Part shown: in pieces, positions 1 to 6,890 of the stretch
Position numbering within the stretch: position 1 is the stretch's first letter
How the letters are laid out: every line of letters starts with the position of its first letter
DNA from: Clostridia bacterium
Lineage (GTDB): Bacteria > Bacillota > Clostridia > Christensenellales > Borkfalkiaceae
Assembly (NCBI GenBank): GCA_900768525.1
Contig: CAAGDF010000101.1
Coordinates: 1-11,631, forward strand
DNA: 11,631 nt
Reading direction: 5' to 3'
The notes under the pieces: model-generated
The model's input: the letters and a program-made list of their open reading frames with translations, nothing else
The model's database searches: none
What the model was told of the DNA's origin: nothing
Program-made: the position numbers and the translations under genes

Positions 1-329
1 TACGAACCCCGCCAAAACGCCGATATTTACGCCCTTTTTGCTCAACTCTCGCTTGAAGTACGTCCAGTACGTCGGCGTTCGACTTTGTCAAAAATCATGG
101 AAAATAGCAGCGTTTTGGTTGCCTGCAAGTCTTGCGTCCATGTTTTTAGGTAAGACAAGGCGCGTGAGCGCGTTAATACCGACGTATAACACGCGAGCGC
201 AACGCTGTATTAGCAAAAACACGGTCGCAAGACCGAGGTTTGCTTTATTCTTGTCTGGCATAGCATCGAACGGCTGTATTTTAAGCCGCATTTCATGCAC
301 GGCGGCGGTATTATCGGGTTTAGCCGAAA
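1..329. other. Region without a confident gene; repeat-like, with several small inverted repeats
   Basis: Open frames exist on both strands (plus 38-376, minus 88-333), but neither has a ribosome binding site or a recognisable complete domain. The stretch holds small inverted repeats, for example CGCG-TGAG-CGCG at 161-172 and CGGTC-GCAA-GACCG at 222-235. At 35-128 it shows an ordered series of words (TTTTTGCT, two GTACG words 9 nt apart, TTGCCTGCAA) that recurs in the same order and orientation at the right end of the window (11516-11580). I read it as intergenic DNA carrying a diverged dispersed repeat; that reading is an inference. Confidence 0.4.
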
Positions 330-333
330 TCAT
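88..333 (-). pseudogene. Doubtful 81-codon ORF overlapping the ppa stop; possible remnant of an ASCH-like gene
   Basis: The ATG (331-333) overlaps the ppa stop codon (330-332) as ATGA, the arrangement of translationally coupled genes, but no Shine-Dalgarno sequence precedes it. Residues 13-25 (VHEMRLKIQPFDA) resemble from memory the start of ASCH-domain proteins, which often open with a His-x-Met-x-Leu stretch followed by Pro-Phe and a Lys/Thr-rich segment. After residue 26 the similarity stops, and the translation runs through a terminator-like hairpin and repeat-like DNA, as expected if the rest of the gene was lost or replaced. The protein is shorter than the usual 110-150 residues of that family. 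It may equally be a chance ORF. Visible: the overlap and the short motif. Inferred: gene decay. Confidence 0.22.
215..235 (-). terminator. Terminator-like hairpin downstream of ppa
   Basis: Read on the minus strand, a perfect 5-bp GC-rich stem (CGGTC/GACCG) with a TTGC loop is followed by TGTTTTT. It lies about 95 nt past the ppa stop codon and could be its Rho-independent terminator. The stem is short and the U-tract is broken by one G, so confidence is limited. Confidence 0.35.
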
Positions 334-863
334 TTTGAAAAAGTTTTTTTATAAAGCTCGAGTGAGGATTTTATGACCTCTATCGCCTTTTGTCTGTCGC
401 TTACCTGCTCGACCGCGGTTTCCATTCCTTCGAGATTTTTATAGACGGTAAAGAAATGCCGCATCTCTTCAAATATGTGCGCGGGTAATTCGGATATATC
501 TTTGTAACAATTGTACGTAGGATCGGAAAACGGTATCGCTATAATTTTTTCGTCAAATCTTCCGTTATCTATCATGGCGATTACGCCGATGGGATATGCC
601 CGACAAATAGTCAGCGGATCAAGTTCTTCCGAGCAAAGAAGCAACACGTCGAGCGGGTCGCCGTCGTCGCAAAGCGTTTTGGGAATAAACCCGTAATTTG
701 CAGGATAGTGAGTTGAAGTGTACAGTATTCTATCGAGAATTATGTACCCCGTTTCCTTATCCAGTTCGTATTTTTTCTTACTGCCTTTTCCTATTTCTAT
801 AACGCAGATAAAGTCCTCGGGTTTTACTCTTTCAATGCTTACGTCGTGCCATAAATTCGACAT
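330..863 (-). CDS. ppa: Inorganic pyrophosphatase, family I (soluble)
   Basis: Cytoplasmic enzyme that hydrolyses pyrophosphate to two phosphates and so drives biosynthetic reactions that release PPi. The 177 residues match the usual length of bacterial family I enzymes (about 165-180). Visible signatures are Lys30 in the first lysine cluster, YPANYGFIP (residues 53-61), the metal-binding signature DDGDPLD (66-72), and the second acidic cluster [13 protein letters not shown] with Asp99, Asp104 and Lys106, then Tyr141-Lys142 near the end of the fold. The start is fixed by an AAGGAGGG ribosome binding site about 8 nt upstream. The gene is separated from the 2H phosphoesterase operon by 103 nt and probably has its own promoter. 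Its stop overlaps a doubtful downstream ORF by ATGA. No key residue appears to be missing. Confidence 0.97.
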   Translation of the reverse strand: MSNLWHDVSIERVKPEDFICVIEIGKGSKKKYELDKETGYIILDRILYTSTHYPANYGFIPKTLCDDGDPLDVLLLCSEELDPLTICRAYPIGVIAMIDNGRFDEKIIAIPFSDPTYNCYKDISELPAHIFEEMRHFFTVYKNLEGMETAVEQVSDRQKAIEVIKSSLELYKKTFSK

Positions 864-880
864 TTATTTTCCCTCCTTTA

Positions 881-909
881 TGATTTACATAAAAACATAA
901 TCATGTCAA
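881..909 (-). promoter_or_regulatory. Possible ppa promoter
   Basis: On the minus strand a perfect TTGACA lies at 904-909, followed 16-17 nt on by a weak -10 (TAAATC or AAATCA, 881-887) just before the ppa ribosome binding site. A perfect TATAAT also occurs at 916-921, but it is upstream of the TTGACA and cannot pair with it; it lacks an obvious -35 of its own. The very AT-rich 864-966 gap must hold the ppa promoter unless the gene is read from the upstream operon, but which boxes are used is uncertain. Confidence 0.3.
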
Positions 910-935
910 AAATCGATTATATTTTCTATTTTTTT

Positions 936-960
936 AAAAATTATTACGTCTATCGTAATT
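936..960 (-). terminator. Weak AU-rich terminator after the mtnN-TPK-fhs-2H operon
   Basis: Minus-strand stem ATTACG / CGTAAT (954-959 with 943-948) with a 5-nt loop, extendable by A-T pairs around a bulge and followed by AATTTTT. It begins 8 nt after the stop codon of the 2H phosphoesterase gene. Position and U-tract fit a Rho-independent terminator, but the stem has only two G-C pairs. Confidence 0.4.
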
Positions 961-966
961 TTATTT

Positions 967-1500
967 TCAGGCTAAGAAATCAATGGTTTTTATGATTTTA
1001 AAGCCGAACGCTTTCCACTCTTCGGATATGGCAACCCCCGCTTTTTTCGCTTTTAAAACGGACGGAACGTGCGCGTTTTTAACCTCGGCATAAAAGGCTT
1101 TCGCTGTGCCCTCGTCTGCCATGCAAAGTGTTGAATGGAACTTGAAGTCGGTATCGTATTCGTGCACGGGGACGCCGAATTTTTCGCCTAACAAGCTGTT
1201 CATATCGGACTGAATATTCTTGAGCTCATCGCACTCTTTCATCCTTACCCACACGATCGTATCTTCAAGTTCGATCGCCTTAACGGGTATGGCAAACGGT
1301 TTTAACGAAGAAAAATATTCGGTCAGAAAATCGAAGACTTCGTTCGTTTTATCGTTCGGGACAAAGAAAGAAATCTTTACCGAAACGTGCATGGGAAAAC
1401 CGAACAACGGCGGAAGATTTAGTTTTTTTTCCGCTTTAATAGCCTCGGCTTTCACCTCGTCTAATTGCCCCTCGACTATTATACCCGTCCAGATATACAT
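967..1500 (-). CDS. 2H phosphoesterase superfamily protein (LigT / 2'-5' RNA ligase-like)
   Basis: Predicted phosphoesterase of the 2H fold, whose members open 2',3'-cyclic phosphates or handle 2'-5' phosphodiester and ADP-ribose cyclic phosphate substrates. The 177 residues carry the two defining His-x-Ser/Thr motifs, H38-V-S40 and H122-S-T124, 84 residues apart, each preceded by a hydrophobic strand as in the two-lobed fold. The start is supported by AAAGAGG about 8 nt upstream. It is the last gene of the mtnN-TPK-fhs operon, 21 nt after fhs, and is followed by a hairpin. The substrate cannot be read from the sequence; RNA-end repair, tRNA-splicing-type cyclic phosphates or a nucleotide metabolite are all possible. 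It matches neither E. coli ThpR closely nor a fused ligase. Confidence 0.85.
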   Translation of the reverse strand: MYIWTGIIVEGQLDEVKAEAIKAEKKLNLPPLFGFPMHVSVKISFFVPNDKTNEVFDFLTEYFSSLKPFAIPVKAIELEDTIVWVRMKECDELKNIQSDMNSLLGEKFGVPVHEYDTDFKFHSTLCMADEGTAKAFYAEVKNAHVPSVLKAKKAGVAISEEWKAFGFKIIKTIDFLA

Positions 1501-1521
1501 AATAAAACCTCTTTATAAAAA

Positions 1522-3192
1522 TCAGAACAAACCGTAGATATTGCCCTTTTCGTCAACGTCGATATTCTCTGCGGCGGGGTGCAACGGCAACCCGGGCATT
1601 GTGAGAATATCGCCGAGATAGACGACCACGAACCCCGCTCCTGCCGAAACTTTAACATTCCTTACGGTGACGGTAAAATCGTCGGGTGCGCAAATCTTTG
1701 CCATATCGTCCGAAAAAGAATACTGCGTTTTGGCAATACAAACAGGCAATTTACCGAATCCGTTTTTCTCCGCCGCAAGAATGGCGCGGTCGGCTTGCTC
1801 GGTATAACTTACCCCCGCACCGTGATAAACGCGGGTTACCACCGCTTCGATTTTTTCTTTTATCGGCAAATCGGCAGGATAACAAAACTCGAAATTGTTT
1901 TCTTTTTCGGTTGCGGCGATTACCTCGCGCGCGAGAGTTTTCGCGCCCGAACCGCCCTTGCCCCATACGTCGGCGACAACCGCTTTAACGCCTTGTTCTG
2001 CGCATTTTTTGATTATAAGATCGAGTTCGACTTTGCTGTCGGTCGCAAATTTATTGATTGCGACCACGCAGGACACTTTATATACGTTTGTAACGTTTGA
2101 AACGTGGCGGAAGAGATTGGGCAACCCCTTTTCAAGCGCGACGGTATCGGGCGTTTTAAGCGCGTCGAGCGGCGCGCCGCCGTGCATTTTGAGCGCGCGA
2201 ACCGTTGCGACAACCACGCAAGCCGAGGGCGTTAAGCCCGCCGTCCTGCACTTTATATCGAAGAACTTTTCCGCGCCTAAGTCCGCGCCGAACCCCGCTT
2301 CGGTTACTACGTAATCGGCTTTTTTAAGTGCAAACCGAGTTGCGATAACCGAGTTGCAGCCGTGCGCGATATTTGCAAACGGACCGCCGTGCACTATTGC
2401 CGGCGTGCCGCCGAGCGTTTGTACGAGATTTGGCTTTATCGCTTCGACCAAAAGCGCGGTCATTGCGCCCTGCGCCTTTAAATCGCCGCAGGTTACGGGT
2501 TCGCCGCTTGTATTATACGCGACGACTATTCTTGCAAGGCGGGCTTTTAAATCGGCAATATCGGAGGCTAAGCACAAAATCGCCATAATCTCGGATGCGA
2601 CCGTGATATCGAACCCGTCCTTTCTTTCGACGCCGTTTTTACCGCCGCCCTGACCGTCGGTAATAAACCGCAACTGACGGTCGTTTATATCGAGACAACG
2701 TTTCCACGTTATGTTGTTTAAATCGATATTCAAGGCGTTGCCCTGCATAATATGGTTATCGAGCATAGCGGCAAGCAGATTGTTAGCCGCGCCCACGGCA
2801 TGAATATCGCCCGTGAAATGCAAATTGATATTTTCCATAGGCACGACCTGCGAATACCCGCCGCCCGCCGCGCCGCCTTTTACGCCGAACACAGGTCCTA
2901 AGGACGGCTCGCGGAGGCACACGCAAGTGCGCTTTTTCTCTTTGGCGATTGCGTCGGCAAGACCTATGGTCATTGTGGTTTTGCCCTCGCCTGCCTTGGT
3001 GGGCGTTATTGCCGTAACAAGAATGAGTTTGCCGTTTTGCGGTAAACTATCCGCACAAACGGTATCGATTTTAGCCATATAATCGCCGTAACAAGTGAGG
3101 TTATCCGAGCTTATGCCGAGTTTTTTGGCAATGCTCTTTACGTTTTTCATTTTATACTCGCGCGCTATTTCAAGATCGGTCTTATAATTCAT
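1522..3192 (-). CDS. fhs: Formate--tetrahydrofolate ligase (10-formyl-THF synthetase)
   Basis: Catalyses ATP-dependent formylation of tetrahydrofolate by formate, feeding the one-carbon pool for purines, fMet-tRNA and, in acetogens, the methyl branch of the Wood-Ljungdahl pathway. The 556 residues equal the usual family length. Visible signatures: the ATP-binding loop [10 protein letters not shown] (residues 64-73), the [21 protein letters not shown] region, FTGDIHAV followed by AANNLLAA, and the C-terminal [11 protein letters not shown] chose the ATG at 3192 rather than the open-frame ATG at 3228 because GGAGG lies just upstream and the family starts near [10 protein letters not shown]. The start overlaps the TPK stop by 11 nt, so translation is probably coupled. 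No other Wood-Ljungdahl gene is nearby, so acetogenesis cannot be claimed. Confidence 0.98.
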   Translation of the reverse strand: MNYKTDLEIAREYKMKNVKSIAKKLGISSDNLTCYGDYMAKIDTVCADSLPQNGKLILVTAITPTKAGEGKTTMTIGLADAIAKEKKRTCVCLREPSLGPVFGVKGGAAGGGYSQVVPMENINLHFTGDIHAVGAANNLLAAMLDNHIMQGNALNIDLNNITWKRCLDINDRQLRFITDGQGGGKNGVERKDGFDITVASEIMAILCLASDIADLKARLARIVVAYNTSGEPVTCGDLKAQGAMTALLVEAIKPNLVQTLGGTPAIVHGGPFANIAHGCNSVIATRFALKKADYVVTEAGFGADLGAEKFFDIKCRTAGLTPSACVVVATVRALKMHGGAPLDALKTPDTVALEKGLPNLFRHVSNVTNVYKVSCVVAINKFATDSKVELDLIIKKCAEQGVKAVVADVWGKGGSGAKTLAREVIAATEKENNFEFCYPADLPIKEKIEAVVTRVYHGAGVSYTEQADRAILAAEKNGFGKLPVCIAKTQYSFSDDMAKICAPDDFTVTVRNVKVSAGAGFVVVYLGDILTMPGLPLHPAAENIDVDEKGNIYGLF

Positions 3193-3844
3193 TTTGTCCT
3201 CCGCTTCGTTTAAAAAGTTTGTTTGCAAAAACCTCGCTCGGAAAAACTATCATTGCGGATTTTTCGGAATATATCCGACCGCTTTTTCCGATAAACAAAT
3301 TACCGCAGCCAAGCGGAAAATCGTTGGTTATTTTGCCTGTATATTCGTATTTTAATCCGTCGATTTTAACGTTTGTTTCGTCACCGCATGCAAAAACGGA
3401 CAGTTTCCCTTTGCACTCGGGCGAAAAAATCAACGTTTCGTTGCAAATTACGGTTACTACGCGTTCGCCGTCGTACATATATGCGCGCTTGCCGTTTTTT
3501 GCAAGCATGGTAAGAACGGCGATATTCGCAATCGTATGATCGCACTCGCCGCCCGCCGCACAGTGCAAAAAGAAATTATTATACCCGCGTCCGACGGCAA
3601 TTTTCACCGCATCAAGCGTATCGGTATCGTCCTTCTCTACGGGCAAAGCGATTACTTCTTTGCCGCTCGGGCGGTAACCCAAAGAATCGAAATCGCCGAT
3701 TACGATATCGGGTTCTATATTCCATTCGCGCGCGTACTTAAGCCCGCCGTCCGCGGCGATAACGAGATCGCCCTTTTCGGGCGCAAACACAAGACTTTTT
3801 TCACCTGCGCAAATAATGTGCGCAAAGCCCTTATTATCCGACAT
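3182..3844 (-). CDS. Thiamine pyrophosphokinase
   Basis: Transfers pyrophosphate from ATP to thiamine, giving thiamine diphosphate, the cofactor of transketolase, pyruvate:ferredoxin oxidoreductase and related enzymes. With the ATG at 3844 the protein has 220 residues, the normal size for bacterial TPK. Signatures are ADGG (31-34), IGDFDSLG (49-56, metal/nucleotide-binding aspartates), DDTDTLDA (72-79), and [11 protein letters not shown] (98-108), which stands where most members have GGRxDHxLANI. The open frame continues upstream to 3964 inside mtnN, but those 40 residues have no homology I recognise, so the later start is preferred although its Shine-Dalgarno is weak; coupling to mtnN, whose stop lies 5 nt upstream, would explain that. 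The 3' end overlaps fhs. Confidence 0.93.
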   Translation of the reverse strand: MSDNKGFAHIICAGEKSLVFAPEKGDLVIAADGGLKYAREWNIEPDIVIGDFDSLGYRPSGKEVIALPVEKDDTDTLDAVKIAVGRGYNNFFLHCAAGGECDHTIANIAVLTMLAKNGKRAYMYDGERVVTVICNETLIFSPECKGKLSVFACGDETNVKIDGLKYEYTGKITNDFPLGCGNLFIGKSGRIYSEKSAMIVFPSEVFANKLFKRSGGQNEL

Positions 3845-3849
3845 ATCGT

Positions 3850-4521
3850 TTATAACTTTTTTAAAATCGCTTCTATAAGCCCGGTATGACGACCGGCGGC
3901 TATAATCGAAAACTCGTTGTAACTCATCGACTCGTCGTCGCTTATGGATTTTATGATAAGGCACGGCGTGTTGTTCCTGTTACAGGTAAGCAAAACGCCC
4001 GCCGCTTCCATTTCGCACACGTCGGCGTTGAAATCTCTGAACAAACGTTGTCTGTCCTCTTTCTTATCGATATATTTATCGCCCGAGGCGCAAACCGCCG
4101 TCTTTAAGTCGCCGTCCGCCGACACGGCAATATCTATAAGGTACTTTGCAGTCGGAATGTTTACGCTTTTGTACTCTTCATAATAGCCGACGGGTACGTT
4201 ATCTATATCGGACAAATCGTGCTGATAATGCACAACCGAGCTTACCGCCACCGTCTGCAAAACTTTAAGTTCGGGATTGAGTTTTCCGCAAACGCCGAAG
4301 TTTAAAATAATATCCGTGCCGTATGCGGTGATAAGGTATTGCGTTGCCGCAGCCGCAGCGATTTCGCCAATACCCGACTTGACAATATAAAGCATTTTAT
4401 CTCCGTAACGCGCGCGATAAACTTCGTACAGCGAGCTATGGGTAAGGCGTTCAACCTCGCTTGCGATGCTCATAATCCCGCTCATTTCTTTATCCATTGC
4501 GATAATTATTCCGATTTTCAT
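3850..4521 (-). CDS. mtnN: 5'-methylthioadenosine/S-adenosylhomocysteine nucleosidase
   Basis: Hydrolyses the glycosidic bond of methylthioadenosine, S-adenosylhomocysteine and, in this family, 5'-deoxyadenosine, removing product inhibitors of methyltransferases and radical SAM enzymes; the SAH branch leads to S-ribosylhomocysteine, the AI-2 precursor. The 223 residues are near the family norm (about 230). Active-site positions known from the E. coli enzyme are present: Glu12, SGIGEIAAA (49-57), the CEMEA segment with Met171 and Glu172, and the catalytic Asp195 in ISDDES. A GGAGG ribosome binding site fixes the start. It is the first gene of the operon with TPK, fhs and the 2H phosphoesterase, and is divergent from the amidotransferase gene across 52 nt. 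Confidence 0.95.
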   Translation of the reverse strand: MKIGIIIAMDKEMSGIMSIASEVERLTHSSLYEVYRARYGDKMLYIVKSGIGEIAAAAATQYLITAYGTDIILNFGVCGKLNPELKVLQTVAVSSVVHYQHDLSDIDNVPVGYYEEYKSVNIPTAKYLIDIAVSADGDLKTAVCASGDKYIDKKEDRQRLFRDFNADVCEMEAAGVLLTCNRNNTPCLIIKSISDDESMSYNEFSIIAAGRHTGLIEAILKKL

Positions 4522-4573
4522 TGATATACCTCCGATGTGTAACTCCTAACTGCCTTTTGCCGTAAAATATCAT

Positions 4574-5200
4574 ATGAAGAAAATATTTATTTACGGCGAT
4601 GAAAATATATTTGTTAACTATAAAAACGCTTTGACCGCAGTCGGGGCGCAAGCCGTATTCTCTACCGACGTGCGCATTGCCCGCGATTGCGACGGGCTGT
4701 TGCTTGCGGGCGGCGGCGATATTTCGCCTTGCTTTTACCGCTCGCGCGAAAAAAATTGCAGGTCGGTAAGCCTTGTGCGCGATATTTCCGAACAATACCT
4801 GCTTGCCCTTTTTGAACGCAAAAACGCACCCGTGATGGGCGTTTGCCGCGGTTTGCAAATGATTAACGTTTATTTCGGCGGCACGCTTTCGCAGCGTATC
4901 GAAAAACATTACATTCACTTTAACGACAAGCGCGACACATACCACGAGATTACAAACAAAGCAGGTTTCATGCGCGATATTTTCGGAAAAAAGGTCATGG
5001 TAAACTCCTGCCACCGCCAAAAACTCGAATTATGCGGCAAAAAAGTTACCCCCTGCGCCTTTTCTGACGACGGCGTAGCCGAAGCCGCTTTTGTTAAAGA
5101 TACGAAAATTTTCGGCGTGCAGTTCCACCCCGAGCGACCGTTTTTAAACGGCTCGAACTCGGGGCTGAAACTATACGATTATTTTTTGTCGCTGTTTTAA
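4574..5200 (+). CDS. Class I glutamine amidotransferase-like hydrolase (PuuD / peptidase C26 family)
   Basis: Predicted gamma-glutamyl hydrolase of the class I glutaminase fold; relatives cleave gamma-glutamyl-GABA in putrescine degradation or other gamma-glutamyl amides. The catalytic triad is visible: nucleophile Cys91 in MGVCRGLQMIN, and His185 and Glu187 in VQFHPE. GGGDISP (46-52) and VNSCHRQ (143-149) are further family marks. At 208 residues it is shorter than typical PuuD proteins (about 240-250); the N-terminal and central segments are trimmed, but the triad is intact. No Shine-Dalgarno is seen before the ATG, and a TAAAAT box ends only 5 nt upstream, so the transcript may be leaderless. 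No putrescine genes are nearby, so the substrate is open. It is convergent with rho. Confidence 0.87.
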   Translation: MKKIFIYGDENIFVNYKNALTAVGAQAVFSTDVRIARDCDGLLLAGGGDISPCFYRSREKNCRSVSLVRDISEQYLLALFERKNAPVMGVCRGLQMINVYFGGTLSQRIEKHYIHFNDKRDTYHEITNKAGFMRDIFGKKVMVNSCHRQKLELCGKKVTPCAFSDDGVAEAAFVKDTKIFGVQFHPERPFLNGSNSGLKLYDYFLSLF

Positions 5201-5247
5201 CTTTGCGGCATAAATGCGCCGTCGAAAAAACAACGACCGTCGGCATT

Positions 5248-6822
5248 TTAGCCGAACATTTTAATCCATACGTCAAGTTTGCTCAAAAGGTCGTCGTTAT
5301 CCGAAGATTTCTGAACCATTTCGAGAAAGGTTTCGGACGGAGCATCCTGTTGCGACAAGAACCTGCGCAGTTTGTAAACGCCTTCCATCTGCGTTTTATC
5401 AAACAAGTTCTCTTCGTTTCTCGTGCCCGATTTGAACAAGTCGATTGCGGGGAAGATCCTGCGTTCGGAAAGATATCTCGAAAGCACGATTTCCATGTTG
5501 CCCGTGCCTTTGAATTCCTCAAAGATAACGTCGTCCATACGGCTGCCCGTTTCTACCAAAGCGGTGGAAATTATGGTAAGGCTTGCGCCGTCCTTAAGAT
5601 TTCTCGCCGCACCGAAGAACTTTTTGGGTGCGATAAGTGCCTGCGGATCTACCCCGCCCGACAGCGTTTTACCAGACGACGGAATAACGTTGTTGTACGC
5701 TCTTGCGAGTTTGGTTATGGAGTCGAGAAGAATGACTACGTCCTTACCGCATTCTACAAGGCGTTTTGCGCGCTCCAAGTATATTTCGGCAAACTTGATA
5801 TGCTTTTCGGGCGATTCGTCGAAAGTGGAAGCGACGACTTCGCCTTTTTTAACGACGTCGGCAAAATCGGTAACCTCTTCGGGGCGTTCGTCGATGAGCA
5901 AGACGATAAGATATACGTCGGGATAATTGGTTTCTATCGCACGGGCGAGTTTTTTAAGCAACGTAGTCTTACCCGTTTTGGGCGGTGCGACTATAAGTCC
6001 GCGTTGACCTTTGCCTATAGGAGCAACCATATCGATAGCACGAAGGGCAAAATCGTCGGTAGCGCGCGACAAAACAAGGCGTTCGTCGGGATAAACGGCG
6101 GCGTAATCGTCGAAATAACGACCGCGTCTGAATTCCGCAACGGCAATACCGTTTATGCTTACGACTTCGCGCACGTTGAGCGAGGTCTTATCGAATTTGT
6201 TTACCGCATAACCCACTACATAGTCGCCGTTTTTAAGGCCGTATTTCCTTAAAATCTGTCTGTCAACGTAAAAATCGGGATAGTCGAAATGACAATCGTA
6301 TGTGCGCAAAAAGCCGTAACCGCTTTCCATAATTTCAAGCACGCCCTGCGCAACCACGGTTTTATCGGCTTGTCCGTCGGAAACGGTTACCGTGCTGCCC
6401 TGACCGCCGTAATCGCGACGATCGTAATCGCTTGCGGGGGTATACTGCGCGTTGCCGTTATACTGAGAGTTGCCGTTATACTGCGAGTTGCCGCTGTAAT
6501 CGCTGCCGTAACCGTAGCTTTGACCGCCCGAACGACCTAGATACTGCGGACGAGAATAACCGCCCATACCGCCCTGCTCGGCGTTTTCGCCTTGTTGCAT
6601 GCTGCGTTCCATCGCTTCGATTTTGATGAATTTAGGCTTTCTGCCGCGATTGGATCTTGTAGGCGACAAAGTGCCGTCCTGAATTTGCAAAATTTCGTCG
6701 ATAAGTACCTGACGGTTTTTGACCTTAGGCACGCCGCCGATTTTGCTGAGTACAATACGCAAATCGTGTATTGTTAATGCGTCAAGTTCTTCTTGAGTGT
6801 ATTTGTGTCCGTCGATGATCAT
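5248..6822 (-). CDS. rho: Transcription termination factor Rho with prion-like insertion
   Basis: Hexameric RNA-dependent ATPase/translocase that terminates transcription. Domain order over 524 residues: Rho N-terminal helical domain (about 1-48), basic linker (RGRKPKFIK, 59-67), low-complexity insertion rich in Gly, Tyr, Ser, Gln and Asn (about 84-140), cold-shock-like RNA-binding domain with GYGFLR (168-173), and the RecA-type motor. The motor shows Walker A APPKTGKTT (279-287), catalytic Glu in LLIDERPEE (308-316), Walker B VVILLDS (362-368), Q-loop LSGGVD (387-392), R-loop KGTGN (438-442) and the arginine finger in SGTRNEE (465-471). The insertion adds about 100 residues over E. coli Rho (419). 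AGAGGTG precedes the ATG. It follows the MBL gene and overlaps a short upstream ORF by ATGA. Neither an rpmE gene nor a clear terminator follows. Confidence 0.98.
   Translation of the reverse strand: MIIDGHKYTQEELDALTIHDLRIVLSKIGGVPKVKNRQVLIDEILQIQDGTLSPTRSNRGRKPKFIKIEAMERSMQQGENAEQGGMGGYSRPQYLGRSGGQSYGYGSDYSGNSQYNGNSQYNGNAQYTPASDYDRRDYGGQGSTVTVSDGQADKTVVAQGVLEIMESGYGFLRTYDCHFDYPDFYVDRQILRKYGLKNGDYVVGYAVNKFDKTSLNVREVVSINGIAVAEFRRGRYFDDYAAVYPDERLVLSRATDDFALRAIDMVAPIGKGQRGLIVAPPKTGKTTLLKKLARAIETNYPDVYLIVLLIDERPEEVTDFADVVKKGEVVASTFDESPEKHIKFAEIYLERAKRLVECGKDVVILLDSITKLARAYNNVIPSSGKTLSGGVDPQALIAPKKFFGAARNLKDGASLTIISTALVETGSRMDDVIFEEFKGTGNMEIVLSRYLSERRIFPAIDLFKSGTRNEENLFDKTQMEGVYKLRRFLSQQDAPSETFLEMVQKSSDNDDLLSKLDVWIKMFG
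6441..6494 (-). repeat. Three 18-bp tandem repeats inside rho (hexapeptide repeat)
   Basis: Units at 6441-6458, 6459-6476 and 6477-6494 differ from their neighbours at two positions each. They encode successive NGNSQY/NGNAQY hexapeptides (Rho residues 110-127), with a degenerate further unit rightward. The 18-nt period keeps the reading frame, so slippage can lengthen or shorten the insertion without breaking rho. Confidence 0.85.
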
Positions 6823-6881
6823 AATTCACCTCTTGTTGCAATTTTTTTATTGATTTTTAATTTTGATTTTTTGTTTTTCAT
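6819..6881 (-). CDS. Candidate 20-codon lysine-rich leader ORF of rho
   Basis: An ATG at 6881 opens a frame encoding MKNKKSKLKINKKIATRGEL, ending in TGA at 6819-6821, which overlaps the rho ATG (6820-6822) as ATGA. TAAAGG lies 6 nt before the start, overlapping the stop codon of the MBL gene, so ribosomes finishing that gene could re-initiate. Seven of the 20 residues are Lys, all read from AAA, and the rho ribosome binding site sits within codons 16-19. E. coli rho also has a short leader peptide gene (rhoL), though of unrelated sequence and without this overlap as far as I recall. The whole stretch is A-rich on this strand, so a chance frame is possible. Inferred role: translational coupling or translation-sensitive control of rho. 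Confidence 0.4.
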   Translation of the reverse strand: MKNKKSKLKINKKIATRGEL

Positions 6882-6890
6882 TTTAAACCT

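Noticed and set aside
38..376. 112-codon plus-strand frame at the left end
   Set aside because: No ribosome binding site or domain, runs into the 3' end of ppa on the other strand, and covers repeat-like DNA.
904..921. TATAAT (916-921) and TTGACA (904-909) as one minus-strand promoter
   Set aside because: For minus-strand transcription the TATAAT lies upstream of the TTGACA, so they are in the wrong order to work as a pair.
1579..2314. Long plus-strand open frames (173 and 139 codons)
   Set aside because: Antisense to the conserved core of fhs, with no family features; shadow frames.
3845..3964. Upstream extension of thiamine pyrophosphokinase to an ATG at 3964
   Set aside because: The extra 40 residues lie within the conserved end of mtnN, are not part of the TPK fold, and would make the protein longer than its family.
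4490..5020. 176-codon minus-strand frame
   Set aside because: Antisense to the amidotransferase-like gene, whose catalytic triad is intact, and overlapping the start of mtnN; not a gene.
5201..5247. Bidirectional terminator between the convergent amidotransferase and rho genes
   Set aside because: Only a 4-bp GCCG/CGGC pairing with a long loop and no proper T-run on either strand could be found.
5203..6252. 349-codon open frame on the plus strand
   Set aside because: It lies almost wholly antisense to the unmistakable rho motor domain, has no ribosome binding site and no recognisable domain; it is a shadow frame of codon bias.
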